A stretch of 64,000 bases of DNA from Arsenophonus sp046530785 (GCA_046530785.1 JBHEQT010000005.1:115303-179302), one strand, 5' to 3'. Shown: positions 44,013-54,454, counted from the first letter of the stretch. The notes: generated by a model not told the origin, from the letters alone. Numbers and translations: made by a program.

Positions 44013-45608
44013 TTAATGGCGGAAATGGCGCATATTAGTAAATATCATTACAATATTATGTTCATTAGCTGCAGCTATGATTTCATCATCATGAATTGAA
44101 CCTCCTGGTTGAATAACAGAAGTTATGCCAGCTGTAGCGGCAATATCAATACTATCCCGAAATGTAAAAAAACCATCAGATGCCATTGTGCATCCCAAAA
44201 GATCGAAATCTTCTTCCTTTGCTTTTAATATTGCTATTTTTGTTGAGTAAATACGGCTCATCTGTCCAGTACCAATACCAATTGTCATATTATGTTTAGA
44301 ATAAACAATGGCATTGGATTTTACAAATTTTGCCACTTTCCAACAAAACAATGCATTTTCTATCTCTTGTTCAGTTGGATTTCGTTTTGAAACAACATGA
44401 AGATTAGATTTTGTAATTAATCCTAGATCACGGTCTTGCACTAATAAGCCTCCATTCACACTTTTAAAATCTAAACCTTCAACAGATGAATACCATTGAT
44501 CACAAGATAGAATACGAATATTCTGTTTTCTTCTAAATATTTTTAAAGCAACTTCATTAATAGAAGGTGCAATAATGACTTCAACAAATTGTCGTTCAAG
44601 AATTATTTTAGCCGTATTTTCATCTAATTCACGATTAAATGCAATAATACCACCAAATGCAGAGGTTGGATCAGTTTTAAAGGCATGATCATAAGCTGTA
44701 AAGATATCGGTGCTAGTTGCAACTCCACAAGGATTATCGTGTTTAACAATAACACAAGCAGGTTTAGAAAAACTTTTTACGCATTTCAAAGCTATATCAG
44801 TATCAGTAATATTGTTGTAAGAAAGAGATTTTCCTTGTAGCAGTTTTACTGAAGAGATCGATGATGCCGTTACTTTATTTTCTTCTACATAAAAAGCGGC
44901 AGTTTGATGACTATTTTCTCCGTAACGCATATCTTGTTTCTTAATAAAATTAAGATTTAATTTATAAGGTAATGTACTTGAATTATTCTGTATCTTACCA
45001 GAATAAGAAAATAGTAATTTACTAAAATAGTTAGCAATCTTTCTATCATAATCTGCAGTATGTTCAAACGCTTTAACTGCTAAATTAAATCGAAATATAT
45101 CAGTTATAGAGTTTTGATTATTATCTAGTTCTTCGATGATTTTGTGATAATCCTGAGTATTAACAACGATGGCGACATCTTTATGATTTTTAGCAGCAGA
45201 ACGAATCATTGCTTGTCCACCAATATCAATATTATTAATAGCATTTTCCATTGAATAATTTAGGTTTAAAACGTTTTCATCAAAATGATAAAGATTAACA
45301 ACAACCATATCAATTTTGGTAATCTGATATTGTTTCATGATTTCATCATCTTGTCCTCGTCGCCCAAGAATACCTCCATGTATTTTTGGATGAAGTGTTT
45401 TAATTCTCCCATCCATCATTTCCGGCCATCCTGTATAATCGGAAACCTCTATAACAGTTAATCCGGCTTCTAGTAATAATTTAGCTGTACCACCGGTAGA
45501 AATAATCTCAATATTACGTTGAGATAAAGATTTTGCAAATTCAATAATACCTTTTTTTTCAGAAACGCTCAGTAGAGCTCTTTGAATAGGGAGAAAAGGT
45601 TCTTTCAT
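44013..45608 (-). CDS. purH: Bifunctional AICAR transformylase / IMP cyclohydrolase
   Basis: Catalyses the last two steps of IMP synthesis. The 531 residues (529 in E. coli) comprise an N-terminal cyclohydrolase domain (SVSEKKGIIEFAKSL, ISTGGTAKLL and DGRIKTLHPKIHGG) and a C-terminal formyltransferase domain with the catalytic Lys-His in VKHDNPCGVAT. The segment FGGIIAFNREL and the C-terminal QPGGSIHDDEII are also conserved. GGGA lies before the ATG. A PurR-type operator lies about 140 bases upstream. Divergently upstream is the dead rRNA operon, the same arrangement as purH and rrnE in E. coli. Confidence 0.98.
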   Translation of the reverse strand: MKEPFLPIQRALLSVSEKKGIIEFAKSLSQRNIEIISTGGTAKLLLEAGLTVIEVSDYTGWPEMMDGRIKTLHPKIHGGILGRRGQDDEIMKQYQITKIDMVVVNLYHFDENVLNLNYSMENAINNIDIGGQAMIRSAAKNHKDVAIVVNTQDYHKIIEELDNNQNSITDIFRFNLAVKAFEHTADYDRKIANYFSKLLFSYSGKIQNNSSTLPYKLNLNFIKKQDMRYGENSHQTAAFYVEENKVTASSISSVKLLQGKSLSYNNITDTDIALKCVKSFSKPACVIVKHDNPCGVATSTDIFTAYDHAFKTDPTSAFGGIIAFNRELDENTAKIILERQFVEVIIAPSINEVALKIFRRKQNIRILSCDQWYSSVEGLDFKSVNGGLLVQDRDLGLITKSNLHVVSKRNPTEQEIENALFCWKVAKFVKSNAIVYSKHNMTIGIGTGQMSRIYSTKIAILKAKEEDFDLLGCTMASDGFFTFRDSIDIAATAGITSVIQPGGSIHDDEIIAAANEHNIVMIFTNMRHFRH

Positions 45609-45745
45609 AAAATAGATCCCTTAAATGAAATGGTAAAATATTTAAAATTATTGATTAAATTTTATAGATATTTAAATTACTATATAATTGATATTTAGAA
45701 TCAGAATTTTTAAATAATATTTAAGATGTTAAAATGCAATTTTTA

Positions 45746-45761
45746 GCGCAAATATTTGCGT
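45746..45761 (-). promoter_or_regulatory. PurR operator upstream of purH
   Basis: The 16-mer GCGCAAATATTTGCGT contains a perfect 14-base palindrome and matches the PurR consensus ACGCAAACGTTTGCGT at 13 of 16 positions. The only losses are the first base and the central CG, which has become TA. It lies 138 bases before the purH start, where E. coli purHD has its PurR site. A G+C-containing palindrome kept in about 85% A+T DNA suggests selection. Whether purR itself survives cannot be seen here. Confidence 0.7.
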
Positions 45762-45892
45762 ATTTTTTTATTAATTATTATTAATTTATTTTTTAATTAA
45801 TCAATTAAAAAATTATTAAAATAATCTTTTGTTAGTAAAATAATATCTACTTATGATAACAAATCATTTATTAGATTTAAAATAAAATAAAT

Positions 45893-47440
45893 TAATTGAA
45901 GTTAATTTCATTAAATTTTTGAAAAAGCAAATAATAGAATAAATTTCTTTTTAAAATTTATTTTGTATACTATGTTTTAACGATTAATCAGATAAATTTA
46001 TTTAGGAAGTTTGCAATATAAAAATTAAAATTTGAAGATTAATTTATCTATTTGAAATAGGAAAATTTTTTCTAAAAAAGAAATTAAAAGAGATATTCTT
46101 TCAATATTATGATCTTTAATTATAATCCTTATTATAAGGAGAATTTAACATTTTAGCCAGAGAAGGAATGGAGGATTTTTTTAAAATATATATTTTATCC
46201 TAAAAAACTTTTATTAAAATAGTTCCTAATAACGCAAAACAAGGTATTTAAAATTTAATTATCATTAAAATAAATGAGATATTTTCTTATGTGATTTAAA
46301 GAATATAACAAAATTGGTTTTGGATAATTTTTATATTCTACCTTGAGAAAAAAATACCTTACATTCAACATTCAAAACTTTAAAGTATTTCGTAATATTC
46401 GTAAAAATTTATTACAATAAAACTCTTTTATTAGAAGCAAAAACTATTGATTAATTCCATATTTAGAAAATATAGGTAATACAATATGGAAAATATAAAA
46501 TATTAATCGGAATTATTATAGATATATAAAAAGTGTATTTTAATAGAGAAAAGTTTAATTACGTTAAAATATGAATCTTTTTATATTTTAATTGGATAAT
46601 TCCTATAAAATTAATTAATTATAAATAGATATTTAAGAAAAAATTAAGAATTTTATCTATATTGATAAAATTCTTATAAGAGATAATAAGATCTTAATAG
46701 AAAAATTAGGAAATCTGAATAAAACCTAAATTTTTAAAAATTATTTAGTTAAACAGGAATTATATATCACCCCAATCTTTAGGTTATAAACAATAAAGAT
46801 TAAAGGTTTATTTATTGAATTGTAAACTTTGAAACTTAATTTCATTGAGAAAAATCATATTTCCAGGTGATTAAAAACTTAAAATTTAAATAAGTTTAAT
46901 ATGGCTTTCCCCCCCTTTTTTTTTCTTATATAATAAAATAGAATATTAAATTCATTAAAATTAATACAAAAACTTAGATTGTTTTTTGAAAGAAAGTAAT
47001 CTGAGAATAAAAAATAAGGAGGGATCTTTCTTTATAAATTGAAAAGATAAGTTACAGAGGAGAAGCCTCATTTAACTATCACTAGTAAGTTGTTAAATAA
47101 CTATACAACAAAATATTATACAAAAAGCAATCTTTGAAAGGAATTGTATTTGGAATTTATGAAAATACATCGAATTAAGATTGAAGTTACAAATTAATTT
47201 CATAGTTTAAATGACAGTAATAAAAATCTAAGAATGTTTACGTATATATACGATGAATCTCTCTCACTTTCCTTTATATATGATAAATCTTTGTCCTATA
47301 GGTAGGTGATTAAAAATAAAAAAATAATATTATAAATATAAAAATGTAGTACTTAATATTTTTTATTTATAATTTTTTGGGTTGGAATCGTAACAAGGTG
47401 CTCCTCTATTAAAAGCTCCTATAGTTAAGGTGTTTCCATT
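45893..47440 (+). pseudogene. Decayed 16S rRNA gene
   Basis: There is no ORF here, but the DNA aligns in order with 16S rRNA along its whole length. The 5' end AATTGAAG is at 45894. TTAATCGGAATTA at 46503 stands for the 530-loop/543 region. AAACAGGA at 46751 and TATAAACAAT at 46785 stand for AAACAGGATTAGATACCC and GTAAACGAT. TACATCGAATTAAG at 47166 follows, and TCGTAACAAGGT at 47388 corresponds to E. coli position about 1492. From the first to the last match the spacing is within a few bases of E. coli. Most differences are G/C to A/T. The universally conserved 530 loop, the GGATTAGATACC block and the anti-Shine-Dalgarno CCTCC are ruined, so it cannot be functional. Confidence 0.93.
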
Positions 47441-47971
47441 TTCTTTAAAGATGTAAATGAGAAGATCTATATAAGTTTTCTCATGGTAGAGAGATGAAAT
47501 TATTAAGATATCATAGAATTAGTTAAAAATATTTTATGAAATATTGATATTTTCAAAAAATACTAATATATTAATGAATAAGAAAAGATTTATATTTTCT
47601 TTATTTAAGTTTTTAGAACTTTCTTTTTTCTTAAAAAAGTAAAGAAATATTACTTAAATAGTTATTATTAAGTAATTTAACAAATCTAATTGAGTAATAA
47701 TTTTTTAACTAAATAAAGAATGTAAATGCATCTTAAATCCTTAATTTAAATAAATGTAAACGTAGTAAATAAATATTTCGATTATAATTGAGTATTCTTT
47801 TTGTGAGAGTTTTTTTAGTAGATAAAAATACTCAGAATAATATCTATAAATATCATAATTATAATTAACAAATGTGTAAAGTATTTTATTATTTGAGAAT
47901 ATACATTCTCTCATAGAAAAATGGGAATTTAATATATCTATATAATAAAATTATTTAGTAAAATTTTACAA
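47441..47971 (+). other. Remains of the 16S-23S spacer
   Basis: About 530 bases between the two rRNA pseudogenes, roughly the size of an enterobacterial 16S-23S spacer. Both rrnB and rrnE of E. coli carry tRNA-Glu here. A stretch around 47603-47670 with TTTTTTCTT and AAGTAAAGA could be a decayed tRNA-Glu anticodon arm and variable region, but the match is loose and no cloverleaf can be formed. I see no working tRNA. Confidence 0.4.
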
Positions 47972-50900
47972 GGTTAAATATATAAATAATCAGAGATGAT
48001 AAAAAGAAGATTCACTAATCTTAAAAAGTATTAGAAAGTTTTATTGTGGTATAAATATAATATTTGATTATATTAAAATCTGATATTTATCTCAATGGAT
48101 TTTTTTTAATTAATAAAGTTAAATAAAATATATGAAGAGTATATAGATTTAGTTTGAAAAAAATAACTAAATTGAGATTCTTCAATATCTATGAAGGAAA
48201 GTGTGGATAAACTCAAATCCTCCAAAAGTTTAGCATCAATCTTATCCTCAGAAAAGTATAGAAAGATGATTAATAGAATTAGATCAAATTAAATTTGAAT
48301 TATTCTTGTTTTAACTTCGAAAAATTAAAGTAGGGCGAAGAAGGGACATGTATGTTTCTTAGTATATTTAAAGGAAGATTTCTATTCAATAATAAAATAA
48401 ATACTTTTAATTAAACGATAGTAATTGATATTTTGAGTAAAATAAAATAATTTTAATACCAGAGAGAAATATATAGGTGAAAATGATAAAATTTAAGAAT
48501 TTAGAAGAAGTAGAAATAATTTGTTATTCAAAATACCATTAGTAGAGCTTTGCTCTACTAAAATATGTAAATAATAGTCATATACTTTTCAATAAAATTA
48601 GTCTTCATTAAAGAAGAAAAAAATCTTTTAAAATAAATTAACTTTTGTTCTATTTTATAAAATGACAGTAATTTATACTTTACAACAAGAGTAACTATAC
48701 AACAAGTTTAAGAAAAAACTATAAATTTAAATTAGATAATATAAATCTGAGATTTTTACAAATATAGAGTATTGGAAGCCTAAAAGTTACTAAAATTGAT
48801 TAAAGAATCACTGAATAGTATTGAAATACTTATCAAATAATAGCTTTAAAAATAAGAAATATGTTAGATAACAAAGGAGGCTTCATAAATTTTATGTTTA
48901 GATAATATAATCATTTAATATACGTCCTCTAGATTCACCAATTTGCTATAAACTCTGAGCATCAAAATATTGATACAGGAAAGATCTAGGAGAATCTATT
49001 CTAAAATTCTCATTTTAAAGAATCGGAACTTCAGAACAACTTAAATTAAGGTCTACAAAAATCCATCCTTAAATGTAAGAGATAATTTATATAATTATAA
49101 AGCTTTCTTTTTTAAAAAGAATTTTTTAAATAGCTTGTAATAAACTTAATGGATAAATTTAGAATATTAGAAATATATAATAGAGCCTAAAAGAATGTTC
49201 TGGAATTATAATAGTAATAGAAATATTCTTGTTAAGAATAAAAATATCTATATAAGCCATAAAATGGATTGAAATTATATTTTTATTATTAAAATATCAA
49301 TGATAGTATAAGTAATAATAAATAACTGAAAACTCGTTTTTCAAAAAAAAGAAAGTCGATATCCAATATTAATTTTGAAATAAATCCAAATTAATATTTA
49401 AATGGAAAGTAAAGGAATAAGTCGATGAGAAAATATGTTAATATTCTTGTATTTAAAAGGTTATTGGAATAGGGTATAGAGGAAAGGACGAAGATTAAAA
49501 TGTAATCTAACCTACACAGATATTTTATTTAATTATATAAAGGGGAAGTGGTTCAGATAAAATCTGTATATTTTAATACATAAATATAATAAAAAAGTTA
49601 TTAACAGATAAATTTAATTAATATTAAATTTTTAAAAAATACTTTAAACTTCAACTAAGCAATTAGCGATTAATAATTATTTAAATAGAAAATAGCTAGT
49701 TAAATATAGAAATACTTAATCTATTTTAGAGGATTTTTAGTATAGAAGTCAGAAAAAAATCCGTAATTTCTGAAAAAGAGATACTAAAATTATGTGAGAA
49801 TATTTCTTTCAGTTCGAAATATATTAATTATAGATTTTTATATTTTACAATATTTTATTAAAAAACAATGTGTAAATATCAAATATGAATTATGAAATAT
49901 GAATGTAATATAGTATAGCTAATCATTGTTGAAAAATTAATTGATGAAATAAAAATATTAAATATATAAGACAAGGATCTCTTGATTAAAGTTACTAAAT
50001 AACATAACAGTACTCACAATTATATAGATCTTAAGATAAATTAAGATATTTTTTTGCAAATTACAACCTGTACAAATTATTTAATGATAGTGTTAGGATA
50101 TTAATTGCTTTTATAAGAGATTTATAAAAAGTTGCACTTTCTATGAAAATGAAAGGGTCTCTCATAAAGAGAGAGGAAAAGATCCTATATCTTTTTTAAT
50201 ATTTGGATATTTATCGTTAATATCTAGGATAAATAAAATATGAGGAAAATCCTGGTTCTTATCTATATAGATGTAAAGTTTGAAATATTATCTTTAATAT
50301 TTGATTTTTTAATATAAGTTAGTATAATCTATAGTTAAGGATACGTTTAGTAATATTTTGATAGAATTATGATCTTGATCTAAATAGAGTAAAGAAAAGT
50401 CAGAGAAAGTAGATTTAATTTAGTAGCATATCTCATGATTCATAAAGAAATTAATATAAGGAAGAATTCAATTTTATTGCTAGTGTATAATTATAAATTT
50501 TCTTTTAGTGATTTAATGATTTTTAAATAAAATGATTATTGATTAAAAATAAAGGTATTCTGTGGATAACAGCCCAGAATCGTAAAATTTCTTTATGTAT
50601 TAACAGCAATATTTTTCACTAATCTTATAGCTTACAAAGCCTTTGGATAAGTTGAAATACAAATACTTTATGGAATGTTCATTTATCTAAAAATTAAATT
50701 TGGTAAATATGATATAGATTTAGAATGTTCTAAACTATTAGAGATTCTATCTGCTAAAAACAAATATACTTTTAAGAATTTTATATCCATAATAATAATG
50801 GATAGTTTAAGTTGTATAGATTAATAAATGATATATATTGACGTTATGTTAATTATAATTTATAATATCTTTAAATTCGAAATAATAGATAAATTGTTAT

Positions 50901-51068
50901 AAAAAATTTAAATAAAAGCTTTAATTCAAAATAATTATTATTTAACTATAATTTATCCATATAATATATTAAGAAAAAGCTTTATATATTTAAATTTTAT
51001 AATCTATAAGATTAACGGATATATTTAGAAATTAATAGTTACTAATGAATAAAATAAATTGTTAATCT
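47972..51068 (+). pseudogene. Decayed 23S rRNA gene
   Basis: About 3.1 kb aligning in order with 23S rRNA (2904 bases in E. coli). GGTTAA is at 47972 and TCAGAGATGAT at 47990. A block ending GAGATTC is at 48174. AATTAAGGTC around 49043 stands for AGCTAAGGTC. GTCGATGAGAAA and TTAATATTCTTGTA at 49421-49451 stand for GTCGATGGGAAA and TTAATATTCCTGTA. TTTGAAATATTATC at 50279, AAAGGTATTCTGTGGATAAC at 50551, TTTAGAATGTT at 50719 and GTTACTAATGAAT at 51038 continue to the 3' end. Nearly all changes are G/C to A/T. The sarcin-ricin loop (expected AGTACGAGAGGACC near 50768) is unrecognisable, so the product could not work in a ribosome. Confidence 0.95.
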
Positions 51069-51194
51069 GATATTATTGAAGATATTTTGAATATATAAAA
51101 TAAAAATATATTAGCTTTATTAGATTTTATTCCAAATAATTTCTTTTGAACCGAAGAAAAAAATAAATAAAATATATAGAATAAGTAAAAAATT

Positions 51195-51314
51195 TGTCTG
51201 GCGTCAATAGCGCGGTAGTACCACCTGATCCCATACCGAACTCAGAAGTGAAATGTCGTAGTGCCGATGGTAGTGTGGGGTTTCCCCATGTGAGAGTAGG
51301 GAGTCTGCCAGACT
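51195..51314 (+). rRNA. rrf: 5S ribosomal RNA, apparently intact
   Basis: The 120 bases have the same length as E. coli 5S and are close to identical in the core: AGCGCGGTAGTACCACC, CCGAACTCAGAAGTGAAA, CCGATGGTAGTGTGGGG and GAGAGTAGGGA. The ends TGTCTGGC and GCCAGACT pair to form helix I. The few changes are mostly C to T. It is the last gene of an rRNA operon whose 16S and 23S are dead, so it must either be transcribed from an old rrn promoter through 5 kb of pseudogene or from a nearer one. murB lies downstream, as after E. coli rrnB. Confidence 0.97.
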
Positions 51315-51320
51315 TTAATT

Positions 51321-51355
51321 AATATTAAAGCCACTCTTTGAGTGGCTTTAATATT
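51321..51355 (+). terminator. rrn terminator after 5S
   Basis: A perfect 16-bp stem (AATATTAAAGCCACTC at 51321-51336, loop TTT, complement to 51355) with a GCCACTC/GAGTGGC core is followed by TTATTTA. It sits 6 bases after the 5S gene, the normal place for the rrn intrinsic terminator, and is the best-formed terminator in the window. Confidence 0.85.
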
Positions 51356-51457
51356 TTATTTACTGGTAATATATTTAACTTTTTAATTTTGATCTATTTT
51401 CCATAGATCTGTAAAATAGATTTATGTAACTACTAGATATAAACTGAGTTTTAATAT

Positions 51458-52498
51458 ATGCATTATGATAATCATAATAAATTAAAAAATTATAATACTT
51501 TTAATCTTAATGTTAAAGCGAAAATAATATACTTAGCTTTCTCAATAAAAGAATTACTTACGTTATGGAAAGAAGCAAAGGTAAAAGGTTGGCCTGTTTT
51601 ATTATTAGGCGGTGGTAGTAATATTCTTTTCATTGATGACTTTGATGGGGTGGTTATTTTAAATCGAATTACGGCATTAAAGATAACTGAATCATTTCAG
51701 GAATGGTTCATTCATGTAGGCTCAGGAAATAATTGGCATCAATTAGTTGAAGAACTTATAAAAAATGGGATTTATGGATTAGAAAATATGGCGTTAATTT
51801 TAGGATCTGTAGGCGCTGCTCCTATACAAAATATTGGTGCTTATGGAATGGAATTTAAAGACGTATGTCATTATGTTGATATTATTAATTTAAGAAATGG
51901 TAAGCAATATCGTTTAGATGTTGCTGAGTGTCAATTTGGGTATAGAGATAGTGTTTTAAAACATAAATATCGTGAAGATTTTGCTGTTATTTCAGTAGGT
52001 TTAAAACTTAAAAAATTATGGAAACCTATATTATCATATTCTGGATTAACTTCTTTAACAAAAAAAACTGTAACACCAGAAAATATCTTTAATGCTGTTT
52101 GTAAAATCCGAAAAAGTAAGTTACCTAATCCTATTTTTTTTGGGAATGCTGGTAGTTTTTTTAAGAATCCAGTTATCTCTAACATAGACGTAAATAAGAT
52201 AAAAAATAATTATCCTCAATGCCCTAAATATCCTCAACCCGATGGAACAGTAAAAATTTCTGGAGGGTGGCTAATTGATCAATGTGATCTAAAAGGTTAT
52301 CAATGTGGTGGAGCAGCAGTACATATGGATCAAGCATTAGTTTTAATTAATAAAAATAATGCTACTGGAAAAGATATTGTAAAATTAGCTCGCTATATTC
52401 ATAAAAAAGTTATAGAAAAATTCGCTATTATACTAGAACCAGAAGTTCGTTTTATTGGTAAATATGGTGAAATAAATGCTATGGATGCTATTTCATGA
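51458..52498 (+). CDS. murB: UDP-N-acetylenolpyruvoylglucosamine reductase
   Basis: FAD enzyme that reduces enolpyruvyl-UDP-GlcNAc to UDP-MurNAc in peptidoglycan synthesis. The 346 residues (342 in E. coli) are of the type I, E. coli-like form. The FAD-binding PVLLLGGGSNILF is near residue 47, then PIQNIGAYGMEF and FGYRDSVLKHKYR. The catalytic Ser lies in GNAGSFFKNPV and the Glu in LEPEVRFIG. The loop GSVGAAP differs from E. coli GCVGSSP but keeps the shape. The ribosome-binding site is weak. Its stop overlaps the birA start (ATGA), as in E. coli. Confidence 0.98.
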   Translation: MHYDNHNKLKNYNTFNLNVKAKIIYLAFSIKELLTLWKEAKVKGWPVLLLGGGSNILFIDDFDGVVILNRITALKITESFQEWFIHVGSGNNWHQLVEELIKNGIYGLENMALILGSVGAAPIQNIGAYGMEFKDVCHYVDIINLRNGKQYRLDVAECQFGYRDSVLKHKYREDFAVISVGLKLKKLWKPILSYSGLTSLTKKTVTPENIFNAVCKIRKSKLPNPIFFGNAGSFFKNPVISNIDVNKIKNNYPQCPKYPQPDGTVKISGGWLIDQCDLKGYQCGGAAVHMDQALVLINKNNATGKDIVKLARYIHKKVIEKFAIILEPEVRFIGKYGEINAMDAIS

Positions 52499-53457
52499 AA
52501 GATGAAACTATTCCTTTAAAATTAATCAAAGTACTTTCTGATGGTAGAATATATTCAAGTGAGAAGTTAGAGGAATTATTTTCTATTACACAATCTGGAA
52601 TTAATAAATATATTCATTTATTGCGTAAATGGGGTATTGAGGTTAATACTATTACTGGTAAGGGTTATCAATTTACTAGAAAAATGGACTTATTAAATTA
52701 TGAACAAATTTATTCTTTAGTGAGACAAGGAAATGTAATTGTAAAATCAGTTATAAATTCTACCAATCAATATCTACTTGAATGCATTGATCAATTAAGC
52801 TCCGGTGATGTTTGTGTTGCTGAATACCAAACTATAGGTAGAGGGCGTCATGGTCGATATTGGGCTTCTCCTTTCGGTTGTAATCTTTACTTATCATTAT
52901 ATTGGTATCTAGAAAAAGGAGCAGTTGCTACGATGGGATTAAGTTTAGTTGTAGGTATTGCGATTGCTGAGAACCTTAATAAGGTGAACGGTACTAATAT
53001 AAAAGTCAAGTGGCCTAATGATCTTTATCTTAATGGAAAAAAAATGGCTGGTATTTTAATCGAAATTAAAGCTAAAACTGGAAATGCAGCAAATATTGTT
53101 ATTGGTATTGGGATTAATATTGCAATGAGTCAAAATTATGAAAATGATATTGATCAGAAATGGATTAATCTTGAGCAGAATAACATTAAGATAGAAAGAA
53201 ATATAATCGTTGGTCAGATTATTTTAGCATTACGTCATGAATTAATACAATTTGAAAAATATGGTCTTATTCCTTTTATTAAACGTTGGATGAAGTTGGA
53301 TACTTTTTTAGATAAAAAAGTAAAGTTACAAATTGGTGATCATCTTGAATTAGGTATTGTGAAAGGGATTAATGAATATGGTGCAATTTTGTTGGACCAA
53401 AATGGTAAAATTACTTCTTACATAGGTAGTGAAATTTCATTACGTTTAGATGATTAA
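52495..53457 (+). CDS. birA: Biotin-protein ligase / biotin repressor
   Basis: Makes biotinyl-AMP and attaches biotin to the carboxyl carrier protein of acetyl-CoA carboxylase. In E. coli it also represses the bio operon. The 320 residues (321 in E. coli) have an N-terminal winged helix (SSEKLEELFSITQSGINKYI, about residues 19-38), the adenylate loop GRGRHGRYWASP (about residues 115-126), KWPNDLYLNGKKMAGILIE, and a C-terminal SH3-like domain. The HTH is intact, so repressor activity is possible, but no bio operator is in the window. Translation is coupled to murB by the 4-base overlap. Confidence 0.98.
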   Translation: MKDETIPLKLIKVLSDGRIYSSEKLEELFSITQSGINKYIHLLRKWGIEVNTITGKGYQFTRKMDLLNYEQIYSLVRQGNVIVKSVINSTNQYLLECIDQLSSGDVCVAEYQTIGRGRHGRYWASPFGCNLYLSLYWYLEKGAVATMGLSLVVGIAIAENLNKVNGTNIKVKWPNDLYLNGKKMAGILIEIKAKTGNAANIVIGIGINIAMSQNYENDIDQKWINLEQNNIKIERNIIVGQIILALRHELIQFEKYGLIPFIKRWMKLDTFLDKKVKLQIGDHLELGIVKGINEYGAILLDQNGKITSYIGSEISLRLDD

Positions 53458-53497
53458 AAGAATTGAATCGAAGATAATTATCAACTTAATATTAAAA

Positions 53498-54454
53498 CTA
53501 TTTCCTTAATTTAATTTTTGTAATTAAATGATTGGAGCTTTTAATTATAATTAAACAAGCTCTTTCTTTAGTTGGTATTATATTCTCTTCCAAGTTTATT
53601 TTATTAATTTCCTTCCATATTTTTTTAGCTATTTTAATTGATTCTTTTTTCTCTAATTTAGAAAAATGGTAAAAATAAGCTCTAGGATCGGAGAAAGAAC
53701 CTTTGCAAAATTTTAAAAATCGACTGATATACCATTTTTCTAATAAATTTTCCGGGGCATCGACATAAATAGAAAAATCTATAAAATCAGAAACAAAAAC
53801 ATGATGGCGAGTATGTGGATAATCCATATCATTTTGTAAGACGTTTAAACCTTCTAAAATCAAAATGTCAGGCTGTTGAATCAATTGTTTTTTACCGGGG
53901 ATAATATCATAAATAATATGAGAATATACTGGAACGGTAATTTTTTTAACCCCTGATTTTATATCAAAAACAAATTTTATTAAACGATGTATATCATAAG
54001 ATTGAGGAAATCCTTTTTTCTTTATTATTCCCCTCTCTTTTAAAATCTGATTTGGGTATAAAAAACCATCTGTTGTAATAAGATCAACTTTACGATATTT
54101 AGGCCAACGACTTAATAAAGTTTGTAATACTCTTGCTGTTGTACTTTTACCAACTGCAACACTGCCTGCAATACCGATAATATAAGGTATTTTAGTGTTC
54201 TTGGTACTTGTACCCAAGAATTTTTCTAGAACGGTTCTTCTGCGTAAATTTGAACTAATATAAAAATTAAGAAGTCGTGAAATAGGAAGATAAATTTTGT
54301 TTACTTCATCCATAGAAATTTCATCATTAATACCCTTAAGTTCTATCAGTTCTTTATCTGTTAATAGTTCCAGTGGAACAGAATCACGTAATCTTGCCCA
54401 GTGTTTTCGGTCAAATTCTAAATAAGGTGTTAGTGAAAAGTGTTGTTTTTTCAT
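53498..54454 (-). CDS. coaA: Pantothenate kinase, type I
   Basis: First step of coenzyme A synthesis. The 318 residues (316 in E. coli) begin with LTPYLEFDRKHWARLRDSVP. The P-loop is GIAGSVAVGKSTTARVL, then VDLITTDGFLYPNQIL, and PGKKQLIQQPDILILEGLNV. The C-terminal FLKFCKGSFSDPRAYFYHF is also conserved. It is convergent with birA and lies just before the tRNA operon, as in E. coli. The ribosome-binding site is poor. Intact. Confidence 0.98.
   Translation of the reverse strand: MKKQHFSLTPYLEFDRKHWARLRDSVPLELLTDKELIELKGINDEISMDEVNKIYLPISRLLNFYISSNLRRRTVLEKFLGTSTKNTKIPYIIGIAGSVAVGKSTTARVLQTLLSRWPKYRKVDLITTDGFLYPNQILKERGIIKKKGFPQSYDIHRLIKFVFDIKSGVKKITVPVYSHIIYDIIPGKKQLIQQPDILILEGLNVLQNDMDYPHTRHHVFVSDFIDFSIYVDAPENLLEKWYISRFLKFCKGSFSDPRAYFYHFSKLEKKESIKIAKKIWKEINKINLEENIIPTKERACLIIIKSSNHLITKIKLRK

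Noticed and set aside
47603..47670. Possible decayed tRNA-Glu in the 16S-23S spacer
   Set aside because: Expected by position and faintly similar, but cannot be told from chance in this composition; noted only under the spacer entry.
48540..48560. Perfect 9-bp hairpin TAGTAGAGC-TTT-GCTCTACTA
   Set aside because: First considered a terminator, but it falls inside the dead 23S where E. coli has a variable hairpin, so it is best explained as an rRNA helix relic.
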